Part shown: piece by piece, positions 1-11,760 of the stretch | Position numbering within the stretch: position 1 is the first letter of the stretch | Layout: each line of letters begins with the position of its first letter | DNA from: Eutrigla gurnardus | Lineage: Eukaryota; Chordata; Actinopteri; Perciformes; Triglidae | DNA length: 64,000 nucleotides | Direction: 5' to 3' | NCBI GenBank assembly: GCA_963514095.1 | Contig: OY741269.1 | Location: 21,118,559-21,182,558, forward strand | Translations under genes and position numbers: made by a program | Notes under the pieces: model-generated | Told to the model about the DNA's origin: nothing | What the model saw: only the letters and a program-made list of their open reading frames with translations | Database searches by the model: none

Positions 1-900
1 TAGGTATTTAACAGCCACAGAAGTCTGTCTCCTGAACGCCTCACAGCGAGCCGTCTGTGAACTCCGACCTCCCCGCCAACAATTAAATCACACATCCTTC
101 ATGTCTGTGAAATAAAGTTCTAGGTATATTTTCAATTCTGATTTCATATGTTCAAGGTTTGTTTTCACCAAAGAAAGCAGTGAAATACTTAGAAACTAAA
201 CCATCCAAAAAGCTGTTCAGAGTTCACAGTAACTAAAAGGTCAGAGGTCAGTATACCATTATATATATTATATGAATATTCATAATAGACAGCTCTGTCA
301 TGTCAATGATGCTTCAATGTAAAGTAAGATAAAGTAAAATAAGATCAAACTTTACGTTCACGTGTTACCATGGTTACACGTCTACAACCTGCAAGGTTCA
401 CAAAGCAGTCCACGGATGAAGAAACCTAGACTGGCAGAAAACTGAACAGTATATTTACTCTGTTCTACATAATACTAACCGTATTTTAGTCATTGTGAGA
501 AACTTTAACTAACTAAACATATTCAACCTTTAATCCCCTCTTTTCTTTTTAAGTCAATGTAGTAGATTTATTATTTGTTGTAGGAGAAACGAAACGGTGC
601 TAATGATCAGTGCAGCTCCTCCTTCACGGACTCATATTTGTTTTTTTGTTTTTTTATTATTATTATTGTTTAGCGTTGCCGTGTTTATTTTTATGTTTTT
701 GCTGCTGTTGTTTTATATTCTGAACATTTCTTAACACATTAAGACTTAGTGAAGATAAATAATGTTTATATAATGTTCATGAAATGAATAACTGGAGACG
801 GATTTGCTTTTTAATTGTAATGTGTTTAATTTAGATTTGTCCATAGTGTTAAATAATGTATAGGATTGAAAAGCACCAGTAGAGTTGTTGTGCATTCACA
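1..900. other. No gene recognised; possible tail of a neighbouring transcript
   Basis: The first 120 bases are less AT-rich and end in GAAATAAAGTTCT, a possible poly(A) signal (about 111-117) of a plus-strand gene left of the window. The rest is AT-rich with no coding signal. Confidence 0.3.
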
Positions 901-905
901 TATGA

Positions 906-933
906 CTATATATATATATATATATATATATAT
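906..933. repeat. (TA)n microsatellite
   Basis: 28 bp of TA. Confidence 0.95.
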
Positions 934-1247
934 TAACCATTGCTTTTTATCACCACTTACATAATTGTATCACGAGTACTGTACTTCATTTACTCTTCAA
1001 AGGCTTGAATTTGCAAAATATCGTCAATACTGCAGGATGCTGATTTTGATCTGTGTTGTGTGATCAATATTCTCCTCATGTGCCTTTAATGATTGCTGTT
1101 TTTTTAAAAGAATAAATTACAAACCTTAGTTTCCTTCAACTGCAAGTCGTTTTGTTAATTGTTTTTTCCCCTCAATGACTGGATGATTTTTTTCATTATA
1201 ACTTTTCAAAAGGTTGCTTTTCTTTAAAAAAAGAGACAACAAAACAG

Positions 1248-1250
<3 letters not shown>

Positions 1251-1337
<87 letters not shown>
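1251..1337. repeat. (TA)n microsatellite
   Basis: 87 bp of uninterrupted TA. Confidence 0.98.
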
Positions 1338-1340
<3 letters not shown>

Positions 1341-2056
1341 GGGATACATGTACAGAAGAGCCTTTTGTAAATTATGAATGATGTTCTCTTGTATTTCGGT
1401 CTCTAAAAGGATTCCACTGTTTCCCCCCCACAATAGGCTCAGTAAAATCCCCCCAATTTACATTTTCTGACATCACAGCATTACTACTACCCTGTCTGAA
1501 CACTAGATGGTGCTGCTACTCCACCAGGAACGTGGGAGTGAGGGAAAGAAAACAGTGCAGGAGTCTTTGCAACTAAAGTTAGTTTTCAAACATTTGGAGT
1601 ATGAAACATCAAAAATATAAAAAAACAAAATGTCAAAAATGTTTACTCTGAAAGGAACGCTACAAGCTTTATCGTTATCCCGCTGAAGGGCTTTTTAAAA
1701 ATATGTCACAAGTCATCTCAGTCATTGTGCACCAGTGAGTTTACATCTGAATTAAAGTCCTCGAGGGGAAACCCAGCAGCAACATCCCGGTCGTGTTGCC
1801 TTCATGAGTCGTTCCAGTATTTTCACCATCTAATTAGGACTCCAGGTCTCGCCCCGTCCCCCGTCTCATCAGGCAAAACGACGACACTGACGGCTCTTCA
1901 GAGCATCATATCAAGATCAGACATTTGTTCTGCAGAGCAGAAACGGAGCTCTAGCTGTCCTCAGTTCACTCAGGACTACGTTTTACAGCGGCGTGATCAT
2001 TATGTGACGGCGTTAGCTGGAAGCCAAAAACACATTTCACAAGAACTTTAGTCGTT

Positions 2057-2148
2057 AGAGAAAATGTTACTTATAGTTTAATATTTAATGAATTATGTAG
2101 AGAGAAAATGTTACTTATAGTTTAATATTTAATGAATTATGTAGAGAA
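2057..2148 (+). repeat. 44-bp tandem duplication
   Basis: Two identical copies of GAGAAAATGTTACTTATAGT... in direct succession, with the first 11 bases of a third. Confidence 0.95.
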
Positions 2149-2304
2149 AATGTTAAAATACTTAACTATTTGAGGGATAGAGACAGGCATGGGAAGATAT
2201 TTCATGTTTGTAATGAACATGTAATGAACCTCTACCTATAAATAAATGATACATTTATAAAAAGTTTAAAAAAAGTTTTGTATATACAGTATATATAGTT
2301 ATAC

Positions 2305-2305
<1 letters not shown>

Positions 2306-2390
<85 letters not shown>
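2306..2390. repeat. (TA)n then (GA)n microsatellite
   Basis: About 73 bp TA followed by 12 bp GA. Confidence 0.97.
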
Positions 2391-2694
2391 TTAAAATCCT
2401 ACATCCCACTCAAGTTCGGGAGTTCTGCTAACCGTCGCCGTGAGCTTTTGGCTGCAGTCAGCAGAGCCTAAAAAACATTTTCTAACCACCTTTGATATCG
2501 TAAGACTGTTTTTGACTGACTTACTTTTCAGCGTTGCCTTGCAGTGAAGGCAGCTGCAGCTGCCGCTGCTGCGGGACGGTTACAGGCATCCAAGGATTTA
2601 TAAGCCCTCAGCTTCTCTTTACACACCTGATAAAGAAACCAAGCATGAGAAACTCTTGTTCTCTTCAGCCATCTGTAAGAACAAGCCGCCACTT

Positions 2695-3027
2695 GTAGTA
2701 ATAATAATAATAATGGATTGGATTCGCGCTCTGACAGGGTTGGAGGTTCCATTCATTCACACACAGTCATACCGGTGGTGGTAAACTACGATAGTAGCCA
2801 CAGCTGCCCTGGGGCAGACTGACGGAAGCGTGGCTTCCATTCTGCGCCTACAACCCCTCCAACCACCTCAAACACACAGCAGTCATACACATTCACACGA
2901 GAAAAGCAGGGTGAAGTGTCTTGCCCAAGGACACAACGACCATGACACAGTGACAAGGGCGGGGATCGAACCACCGACCCTCCGAACATTGGCCAACCCG
3001 CTCTACCACCTGAGCCACAGTCGCCCC
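2695..3027 (-). mobile_element. tRNA-derived SINE
   Basis: On the minus strand the head GTGGCTCAGGTGGTAGAGCG gives a pol III A box and GGTTCGATCCC a B box. The body carries CCTTGGGCAAGACACTTCAC and the tail is a (TTA)n run at the low-coordinate end. Confidence 0.85.
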
Positions 3028-3598
3028 AGGTATTGGAGTTGTTAATGTATTGATATCCAGGATTATTGAATAGAAAAGAGGCTAATCTGTGTAGAAATTG
3101 TATTAATCTAGTGATGCTCAGCTGAAGAGCGTCGGTGCCGATACTAAAAGGTCACATGAAGGGTTTGTAGCTGATCAGACGGACTGTTATTTTGTGACCA
3201 AATCAATTTATCCCAAATGCCATGGATGACATTGGTGATCATTGTGTCTCTTCAGCCACAAAGAGTGAGAGATTACATGTACACACATCCAACATTCACA
3301 AAGTACAAAAAAATCCCTTGTTAACCCCTCGATGGAGGAATACTGGGAGACGTGATCGGAAAAAAGGAACGTGTAGAATATGCAGAAGCCCATGTCACGG
3401 AAACTTCCGGCATCGCCTCCTCATCACATTCTGCACACAATGAGCTTCTTGTGTGATGGTGCAGCAGAGAGGTCCTGGCTCCTGAGACCCGGGCCAGGTC
3501 CTACTACCGTGAGACAACTGGGAGACAGTCTGGAGGAGGGGGGGTAAGGGAGTATTTACTCAGGTGTGTTGTGGTCAATAATGTGGACAAGAGTGGGA

Positions 3599-3670
3599 GG
3601 CGGCTGTGGATCAGGGGGTAGAGCGGGTCGTCTATCCATCACAGAGTTGGTGATTCAATCCGGGTCAGAT
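3599..3670 (+). mobile_element. tRNA-derived SINE head fragment
   Basis: GGCTGTGGATCAGGGGGTAG resembles an A box and GGTGATTCAATCC a degenerate B box 40 bases on. The body is not recognisable. Confidence 0.55.
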
Positions 3671-4019
3671 TTTAATGCTTGGATGTTAGAATAAAGTTTT
3701 TAAATTACTGCCGACTGCGAGTGGACATAACTGTCTCGGACTTGTCTTGCAGGCAATGACCTTTAATCCGTCTTTAAGCTTCAACATCCAGATTTTGCTG
3801 CTTTTTTTTTTTTTTACAGCACAAACAATGGAACTACTGGTTTTCAAACAGCAGTAGCTGGAGATCTTAACAGTCTCAAGAGCTGCAACTCCACCTAAAA
3901 GTTTCCAGGTTGGTGGCAGAAGCCCGACTCGACGCCAGCTGGACCGTGTGATGTTTCTTAATGTGCCTGATGAGCGCCCGGCCCTCATCCGGCAGCCAGA
4001 CCAGAATACCAGGGGGGTA

Positions 4020-6240
4020 TTAACGGGGGCTGTATATCAGAGCACATGATGACATGGTTATGAGTGACCCGGCTGCAGTGCATAAATCAAAAGGAAATAT
4101 TAAAATGTAGAGTCGAGGGAATGGAGGGAGATGGAGCAGGTGAGAATGCAGAAAATAGCTCCTTCTCTGCTGAACATGAATACCAGTCCTCGAGTCGACG
4201 AGCCACTCAGTGTCTTCGAGAAAGAGGCGGCGCTGCCGTCCGCGGCCAAGAGGCCGTTAAACACATCTGGAATGGAGGTTCTTCAGCACAGGAGGACGTC
4301 ACAATTTATGACAGGAGGGACGAAACCAGGAGGTAGACGGGGAGACCGTGGCTTCGTACATCTTTCGTAACCGCACCCTCTTTAACTCACTCATCTCAGC
4401 CCTGCCGGGACACCCCAGGGCAGCTCCCTTGGCCCCCTTTTAGGTCATGGCGATCAGGCGATCAGGAAAACAGGCGTGACGGCCGATCTTCTCGGATTCC
4501 AGTGACCAAATCCTCCACCAGAGATATACCACGGATAAATACTTCCTTCCTTTCTCTATGACGACTATCAAATCAAATAAAAGAAAAACACTGAGAATTT
4601 GGACTCTCCTTTTCCCCAAGCAGACATTTGTCCAGACCGTTTCCTTTTCCTGCTCCGTCATCCATTGCACATCTGGGCCATCACAAGAAACGGCCCATTT
4701 ACAATATTTGCAAGGCAAATTATATTTGATGTGCTCTCTTCAGAATAGCTTCCTTACAAAAAATGTTGACGCATTTCAGCTCGGCACGGGGCCATATGAA
4801 AATGTCACGTCATGATTATCCCCGCCAAAATAATTTAATCCCGAAAATTATCAAAATATGCTTAAAACACTAAAACATAATGGAATCACTTAAAATGTTA
4901 AGAAACATTTTTATTGCATTGCAGAAAAAAAAACATTTTTTTAAATTAAAAAAAATCTAAAAAAAATCCAATTATCTTAAATATAATTGTTCATAAATCA
5001 AAAACGTCTCCCTGCATATATAATGTACAAAAATACATTTTAAAATATATTTCTTATCCTGTATTTAAAAAATAAATACATATTTTTTCGACCATGATAG
5101 TGAGCTAAGACAGCTTTTAAAAGTCACTTGTGATGACCATTATGCTGATAATGGAAATTTACAAAAAAAAAATTATTATGAGTAAATCCTATATCATCCC
5201 GTCCCTGTTTCAGCAGACTTCAGGGGGTAGATTCTATGAATACTTCTACTACAAAATTACCATTTGTATATCAACTACTCAGTCCATGTAACCTTGAATT
5301 CTAGAGGTTGAGAAAAGTAAATAAACTGTGCGAGTTGTGTGTGAGTTTATAAACTAATGATTAAATGTAGTTTAGTGGGTGTGAAACACGGCTTGCATTC
5401 ACTTCAATTCATCAAGACTCCCCCCCTCCTTTTGAAAAAATGAATTGCCAGGAGGCGAAAGAGCAAAACAACGTCTTCATCCAGGTAACACAGGGCGAGC
5501 AATAAAAACACAAATTGTCATTTCGTTAGCAAAGTATTTCTTTTAGTGTGTTAATGATCAGCAGAAAACGTGCAGCTCAAACGGTGATCTGGACCTAACG
5601 AGCGCTCCAGACCCGGCTGGGTTATATCGCTCTCAGCCTTTCATGATCATGAAAAGAGCAGCGACACAAAAGCAGAGCAGAAAGGTGATTTTGGTTCAGG
5701 ATTTTCCACAGAATAGTTTTCAACACATCATTAAAGCCTCACAGGCCGTGGTGACCTTTTCTCTCTCTCTCTTTTTTTCTTTGGTTGAAGAGGGAGGGGG
5801 GGGGGGGGGGGGATCACCTAGATGTCATTGGGATTTGAGGGCTTTGTTCCGCTTGGAAAATAAAAATCTATTTACATTTCAGATGGAAAAATCTCACAGC
5901 TGCTGAATAGAGATGTCAATCGCCGCTTTAATTACGTGGTTTGCCTCGCGAGGATTTGCACGGCATTCTTAACCTGCCCCCCCCCCCCTCGTCCACACAA
6001 AAAATAGGGAAACCCTGCCTGGACGCTGGAATCACATCTGGACGATGTGATTGATGTGAATAACAGTCGGCCGTTTACATTGCGGAGCAGCTCTGGCAGG
6101 GCAGAGAGTCGTGGATGCAGGTGTGTGAGTGTGGAAGGTTACAGCTCCACCGGGGCTTGTTACACTCGGCTCGGATTCGATACTCTCACGGAAACAGGCG
6201 ATCAAAACCTGGCGCCGATCTACCCCCCCCTTAAATGAAC
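4020..6240. other. No gene seen
   Basis: Mixed-composition sequence, then an AT-rich stretch (4820-5200) with many A/T runs, and G and C homopolymers near 5795 and 5980. Short frames lack family resemblance. Confidence 0.6.
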
Positions 6241-6246
6241 ATTATG

Positions 6247-6300
6247 GGGAGAGAGAGAGAGAGAGAGAGACAGAGAGAGAGACAGAGAGAGAGAGAGAAA
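6247..6300 (+). repeat. (GA)n microsatellite
   Basis: GA run with two CAGAGA interruptions. Confidence 0.95.
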
Positions 6301-6936
6301 TAAAAATGCGAGAAGGATTCTGGAGCTGGAATAACAAAACGGCCTCACAGAGAACATGGACAACTATTAAAATATATGGAAACAACTGTGTGGTTTGACC
6401 TCCGGAGGAGCAGAGTATTTACAGCTTCACTTTACGCCGACTGAACATATTAACATGTCCTTTTGTCTATTTCTGTCTCGTGAACAGATGTGTCGACGTG
6501 AACCGTCTCTCAGGGAAATTAAAACAAATTCTGCAAAAATCGGAAATTAGAAAGATGTGTTGATTGCTGAATTCTGTTGTCTGTTTACGTTTAAATTGTG
6601 GGCGACCAAATACGAGAAGGGTTCACATCTGACTTTTCAACCACAGCAGTGTCTTCAGAAACGCATTTCTTATCAACAGCAAAGACATGTCACCACTAGA
6701 TGGCAGTCTAACGCCTTCATTTAATTCAGTGCATCCAAGTTTCTTACTGTGAACTGCTGCACGGTGGTAGAAGTACTCTGCACTTACTAGAAATAACAAA
6801 ATGACTTTACATAAGCAAAGGCAAAAAGTATTATCAGCAACATGTAACCGCTGGAATTAAGCTCATTTTAAATACTTTACATGTAACATAACATCTGAAT
6901 ACAGCTGACAGATAAATGCAGCATGGTAAACGTAGG

Positions 6937-7170
6937 TGAGGAGGAGAAGGAGGAGGAGGAGGAGGAGAAGGAAGAAGAAGAGGGGGAGGAGGAGAAGGAA
7001 AAAGGAGTAAGAGGAAGAAAAAGAAAGTTGAGGAGGATGAGGAGAAAGGGAAAGAAGAAGGAGGAGGAGGAAGAAGAGGAAGAAAAGGAGGAGGAAGAAG
7101 AAGAAGCCAGTAGCCACCAGCTTCACCCAAGGTGGAGTCGTCCTCCTCCTCCTCCTCCTCCTCCTCCCAC
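6937..7170 (+). repeat. Polypurine GGA/GAA tract followed by a (TCC)n polypyrimidine tract
   Basis: 170 bp of almost pure purine (6937-7107), a 30-bp unique spacer, then about ten TCC units (7139-7169). Confidence 0.95.
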
Positions 7171-7199
7171 TTTCCAGCTGATCTCCTGTGATTCATGCA

Positions 7200-9080
7200 G
7201 CGGTGTCTGCTGGGGCCCCTGAACCACCAACCTGGTCATGTCCTTGTCACGATGAAAAACGAGTTTTCCTTCCAGTTTAACAGCTTAATATTCTTAGAGT
7301 ATGAACGAGGATTATCTTCTGGGTAAACAACAACAAGAGCTGTAAGCGGTTTGATTCAATAGGTTTCCCAGATATTTCAATAAAAACAGGACATGTTTGT
7401 CCTCGAAGGAACTCAGAGCAGCATCTTTGTAAGTTTGCTTAGACACAGTTGCTTGTGTAAAAAGAAAATGTTTGTCCCAGAATCTTCCTCTGATGCAACA
7501 CGGTGGCCAAAGGGTTCGGTCAGTCGTTCACCACTGAACATTGTTGGCCTAATACTATAATAATCAGTCAGTCCTGCCCGGTATTGAAAAACGCTGCCGA
7601 ACACAGTAAAATGCATCGTATCGTTTGACTGGAGAAGGTTTGCTACTTCTTGGTGGTGGATCACTTCGATCGATATACGTTGAAAAGGTATCTAGGACCG
7701 ACCTCCGGGCCCTAATCTGTATGAAGTCAGAGTTCATAGCTAAACTGCAACAAAGACATTCCTTTTACTATGAAACATTTGCTCCAGATTGACGTTTTGT
7801 GATGGTTTCAGTCTGAAACTTAAGACTACATCAAACACGTTGGTGTGTTTATTGTGAGGAATTAAGTCATGAACTGTCTTTTGTAAGGTTTCTAAGGGAT
7901 TACAGATACCCACGCTGGTTGTATAAGTCCAGAAGGAATAACTGGAAGTTACTGAACTCTCGCCTCTGTGGACAATTCAAAGGAATTTAGATCAAACGTC
8001 TATTTTTAGAGCACTGCTCCAAAATGAGCGAGAAACAGCAGGTTTATTTTGGTCTTTTCTGATACATTAGTCACTGAAAATAGACTCAAGATATCTTTTT
8101 TTTTAATTGACGAAAATAGAGTCTGCAAACATTCTTCATTTCATTGGAAGTGAAGTGCATATAAGGATGGACACTAATCTCTAGTGTGATACAAATACTA
8201 TTAAATGGAGAGTTTTCATTTTAGAGGAAGCTATGAGATTCACAAGTGCATCTGCACAGCCTCAAAACTCACAGTGGGGAAAAAATAGATTCATGCAAGA
8301 ATTCAGATTCTCATCACTTTTTATCATTAAATCCAAAAGAACCTAGTTTTAACTACTTATGGAAAGTAATCCTACACAGTACACACCAAGTTTTACAGTG
8401 TTTTTTTTATGTAAAATTTATATTGGAATCAGAAGTTTTTCATAGAAATAAAAAACAGCTAGCTTACCAATTTTACTTATTAAACAGGTGGCATTTTTAA
8501 TTTTTGCAAGTTAAACATGACTAAATGTTACCTTCTCACAATTTACATTATTTGTAAAGCGTTGATACAACTTTTTCAAATATAATAATATCATAATCTT
8601 ATATATAGAATCCTGCTTTCACACAATTATTTGCAGATCACAGCAGAGTAGATCCTGAATTTCATATGGGTCATGTAACATTGGATATTTTGAATTAGGC
8701 CTTATGACGAATGGAGAAGTGTGTGAAGTTTCCAAGGCTTTTCTTAGACACTGGATACAGCACATTCATAATAGTTGATTTTTTTTTTAAAACAGCGCTT
8801 TGTGGCCTCTTTCCTGCTTACGGCCAGCTAGCTAATAGTTTCATCCCCGTAAGAAAAGAAGGAGAAACCCGCCTACTTCTTAGCGTCTTGAAGGACTCAG
8901 ATAAACAGGTTTTTGGATATGTACAAATATCACAACGCCGACCTTTTCAAGTAGGTTCTTGAAGGAATGAAATATGGAAGCCGAGTTCATATGGTCCGTC
9001 AGTAAAATCCACTTAAATTTTAAAGTAACGTAGACAAAGCTCAGCATACAGCATGAATGAATACAACAAGGCAAAAAACA
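7200..9080. other. No gene seen
   Basis: AT-rich unique sequence. The longest frames (under 90 codons) show no motif. A 57-codon open stretch ending at 7990 has no start and no recognisable family. Confidence 0.6.
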
Positions 9081-9409
9081 CAAATTCCCTTCTCTTAAAG
9101 CAACCCTAAAGAGTTTTTAGTGCCTTAAAATAATGTTTCCAAAATAGTTTCAGTGGTTCATCACCTCAAAACCGGGTGAACAGCACTTGCGCATTCGCTC
9201 TGCGGCCCTCTATCGGCTGTAACCGCACTATGTAACTTTGCCTCGTCGGGTAGTGGATTTGTAGTTCTAATGAGACTACAAATTTGACCTGCTTTACGGC
9301 AAGCATTACAAAAGCCGGTAGGTGGAGGCTCTGCGTGGAGATCAGTGGGAGAACACCCGGCAGGTGCGTGGAAGATACCTTGCAGCTAGGTAGTTTTTAA
9401 ATTGGCGTC

Positions 9410-9565
9410 ATGGCAGAGCCTGCAAAGAAGAGGAGGAGTATAATGTCCGATGAGGCGAAAGTGAGAGTGAATATCGGACCGGCTCACACTTGTTGGCGAG
9501 TGCTGAAGGAGGCTACAAAATGCAAGACGGATGGTGACTTGGCTTTGTTGCTGCTGGACTTGTAA
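9410..9565 (+). pseudogene. 51-codon repeat-type ORF (VRVNIGPAHTCWRVLKE)
   Basis: ATG at 9410 opens MAEPAKKRRSIMSDEAK, then VRVNIGPAHTCWRVLKE and DGDLALLLLDL, and TAA at 9563. The arrangement of a basic start, RVNIG..., a Trp-Arg pair and a leucine-rich LALLLLD end resembles short ORFs I have seen repeated in fish genomes. From memory only, these belong to transposon-derived or dispersed sequences. Flanks show no gene structure. Function unknown. Confidence 0.4.
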
Positions 9566-9599
9566 ATAATACCGGTATACATTTTTTTTCCAACAGTGT

Positions 9600-10063
9600 G
9601 CATCTGTGTACAATACATTGTCGATTATTTTATTGGCTCATGTTAGCTAAGGTGTTAGCTATTGTGCTAATATATATGTAACTATCGCTATGGCTCATGT
9701 TAGCTAATCTTAGCTAAGGCGTTAGCTACTCTACCTTGTCACTGGACATCGTTCAAATCGTTCATCCGCTTCCAACCTGTAGGGGGACCGAAGAGGAAAA
9801 CTTCTTAAGTGTTGCTTTTAGAGGCATTTTTTTGAGTTTCCTGTATATCCACAGGCACAATAATAAAAAAGAAGTTTCAGCGATTTGAAAGTTCTGCTTT
9901 TCTAGAAAATGACCTTGTACAAAAATAAAACTGTGAAAGAACAAAGTCGCACCACTGACGCGTATCATATTTGTAGTTTCTGGGTGGAAGAAGAAGACGA
10001 TGAAGGTCTCCCGAAATGTGTTGATACCAAGGTTGCACATCATCATCGTTAAGCTACACACTG

Positions 10064-10105
<42 letters not shown>

Positions 10106-11340
10106 ATCCTTGTGAACACCGCTCTGTGGGGGACGAAGCGTTTCTGAGAAGAGCCTTGGATCTTTCATAGAAAGAGAACGACAGCTTCTCATCACGTCCG
10201 GCGACCACCCATGGGTTTCATTTCTAAAATCTTACAGCGATTTACTGGAAAAAGACACGCAGCTTTCGTTGTGCCTCCGCTCTTACTAAACAACAGTTCG
10301 ACCACCGGAAGAGCACACCGGGAAACCCTGCGATCAACATAACATGTTTGATTTATAATTAGGAGACAAATATAAAATGAAATGTTTAATGCTTAACATA
10401 CAATCCCCCATACAGACCTGAAGGACATGTGAAACAACTCCTGACCACGTAGAGAAAGCAAAAAGAGGTCACTCATTAAATCCTTATATGTCACTTAGAT
10501 TTTAATTATTATGAAGGTACCTACATTAAAATGACTATGCAGATGCAACACACACACCTGCTGTACAGCTACAGGTATTTCAGGGGAAAATAGTCATTCA
10601 TAGAAATAAAATAGTAGCTGGACATTTGATCAGACATTTGGCCTTATAAGCTCAAATGGAGGTACTAGTACCCTAAGGGGGACTTTGGAGGTAATCTGGT
10701 TCGCGTGGACTATAGGCGTATCTCGCCCTGAATTGAGTCCCAGCACCCCTAAAAGATATTGCATAGATAAATGAAATATAAAAATAACAGTCATGTTGTT
10801 GTTTTTTAAACGCAAGTCCATGGTTGACAAGCTTAAACATGGTCAAAAAACACACAGTACATATGGTTTACTTTACACTTAATATTTTAACAACGAAAAT
10901 ACAAAAGACCACCCCCTCCCCAACCGCGTCATGGTATGGTATGATCCACTTTCTCTCTCTCCCACCTGCCCAGTTCATCCCCCCTTATACCTCATTACCT
11001 TTTCATTTTAATACTATTTAATTTGTAGTACTAAAAAACCAAGTGATGGCTTTTTTCGCTCAGCATTAAAGTAAGAATTCCAGTCACACCTAACCTCAAA
11101 AGTCGGATGTTCTTCGTACAGTTTTAACGAGCTTTCCAACGGTACCAGTACAGAAGAACACCAGGAGGACCACCAGAGGCCCTCCCCCCTTTTAAATTGT
11201 CCCACCTGTCGCTCATAACACTTGTTCAAACTGCACAAATCACGGCTTTTTAAATATCATACGTGGTCAACACATTAACGACAACACAAATACACCAATC
11301 GTCCATAACAAAACCATCACAAACGGCTAACAGTCAACAC
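9600..11340. other. No gene seen
   Basis: Contains TTAGCTAAGG-type short repeats (9640-9725) and a TG repeat. 10630-10760 and 11040-11240 have open minus frames without recognisable domains. They could be exons of the transcript starting at 11.5 kb, but nothing supports it. Confidence 0.5.
10066..10103 (+). repeat. (TG)n microsatellite
   Basis: Pure TG, 19 units. Confidence 0.95.
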
Positions 11341-11356
11341 AAATGTACGTCACTCA

Positions 11357-11560
11357 CCGGTTCACAGCAGCCTGAAGGCCCGGTTCCTGTCACGGATCCG
11401 GTTGTTGGTTCGGCGTCACCGCATCTCTTCCCCCGGGCGTTGTCTTTCTCCGACGTGAAGCACGAAAGAAAGCAGTCTGAAAAATGGCGTCCGCGGTCAT
11501 CCCGTTTACGGTTTTCTTTCAGAGCGTCACTCCGCCGGTTGAAGTTCAGAGCAAAAAGCG
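11357..11560 (-). ncRNA. Candidate first exon (5' UTR or non-coding) of an unidentified minus-strand transcript
   Basis: On the minus strand, CpG-rich sequence ends in ...TGTGAACCG followed by the strong donor GTGAGTG at 11350-11356. No long ATG-led frame runs into the donor, so if real it is a 5' UTR or non-coding exon. I could not find a convincing second exon toward lower coordinates. Confidence 0.3.
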
Positions 11561-11760
11561 TAATTTAACTCCATAAAGTTTAAACGGAACAACAAATGAC
11601 TTTACGTGACATACAACGCGGCCACAGCGTAGACACTTCTTCGTTTTTAACCACCGGTTAACACTAACTTAGCTAGTTCGTCATCCCGGTCATACAAACT
11701 TGACTAAACGCGACGTCTCTCCGTGACGCATGCGCTCTGGGCAACCAATCAAAAGACGAG
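11560..11760 (-). promoter_or_regulatory. CpG-rich candidate promoter
   Basis: Contains CGCATGCGC (NRF1-like) near 11727 and a CCAAT box near 11739, and is CpG-rich compared with the AT-rich surroundings. It sits directly upstream of the candidate exon 11357-11560, where an AAAATGGCGTCCG motif resembles a YY1 site (11481). Confidence 0.4.

Noticed and set aside
3686..3988. 100-codon minus ORF
   Set aside because: No domain, includes a poly-Lys from a T-run, and sits beside a SINE fragment.
6834..7222. Glu-rich and Ser/Leu/Pro-rich ORFs
   Set aside because: Translations of the purine/pyrimidine tract.
7815..7990. 57-codon open stretch with an acceptor-like TTACAG
   Set aside because: No start codon, no donor, and no recognisable family; not enough to call an exon.
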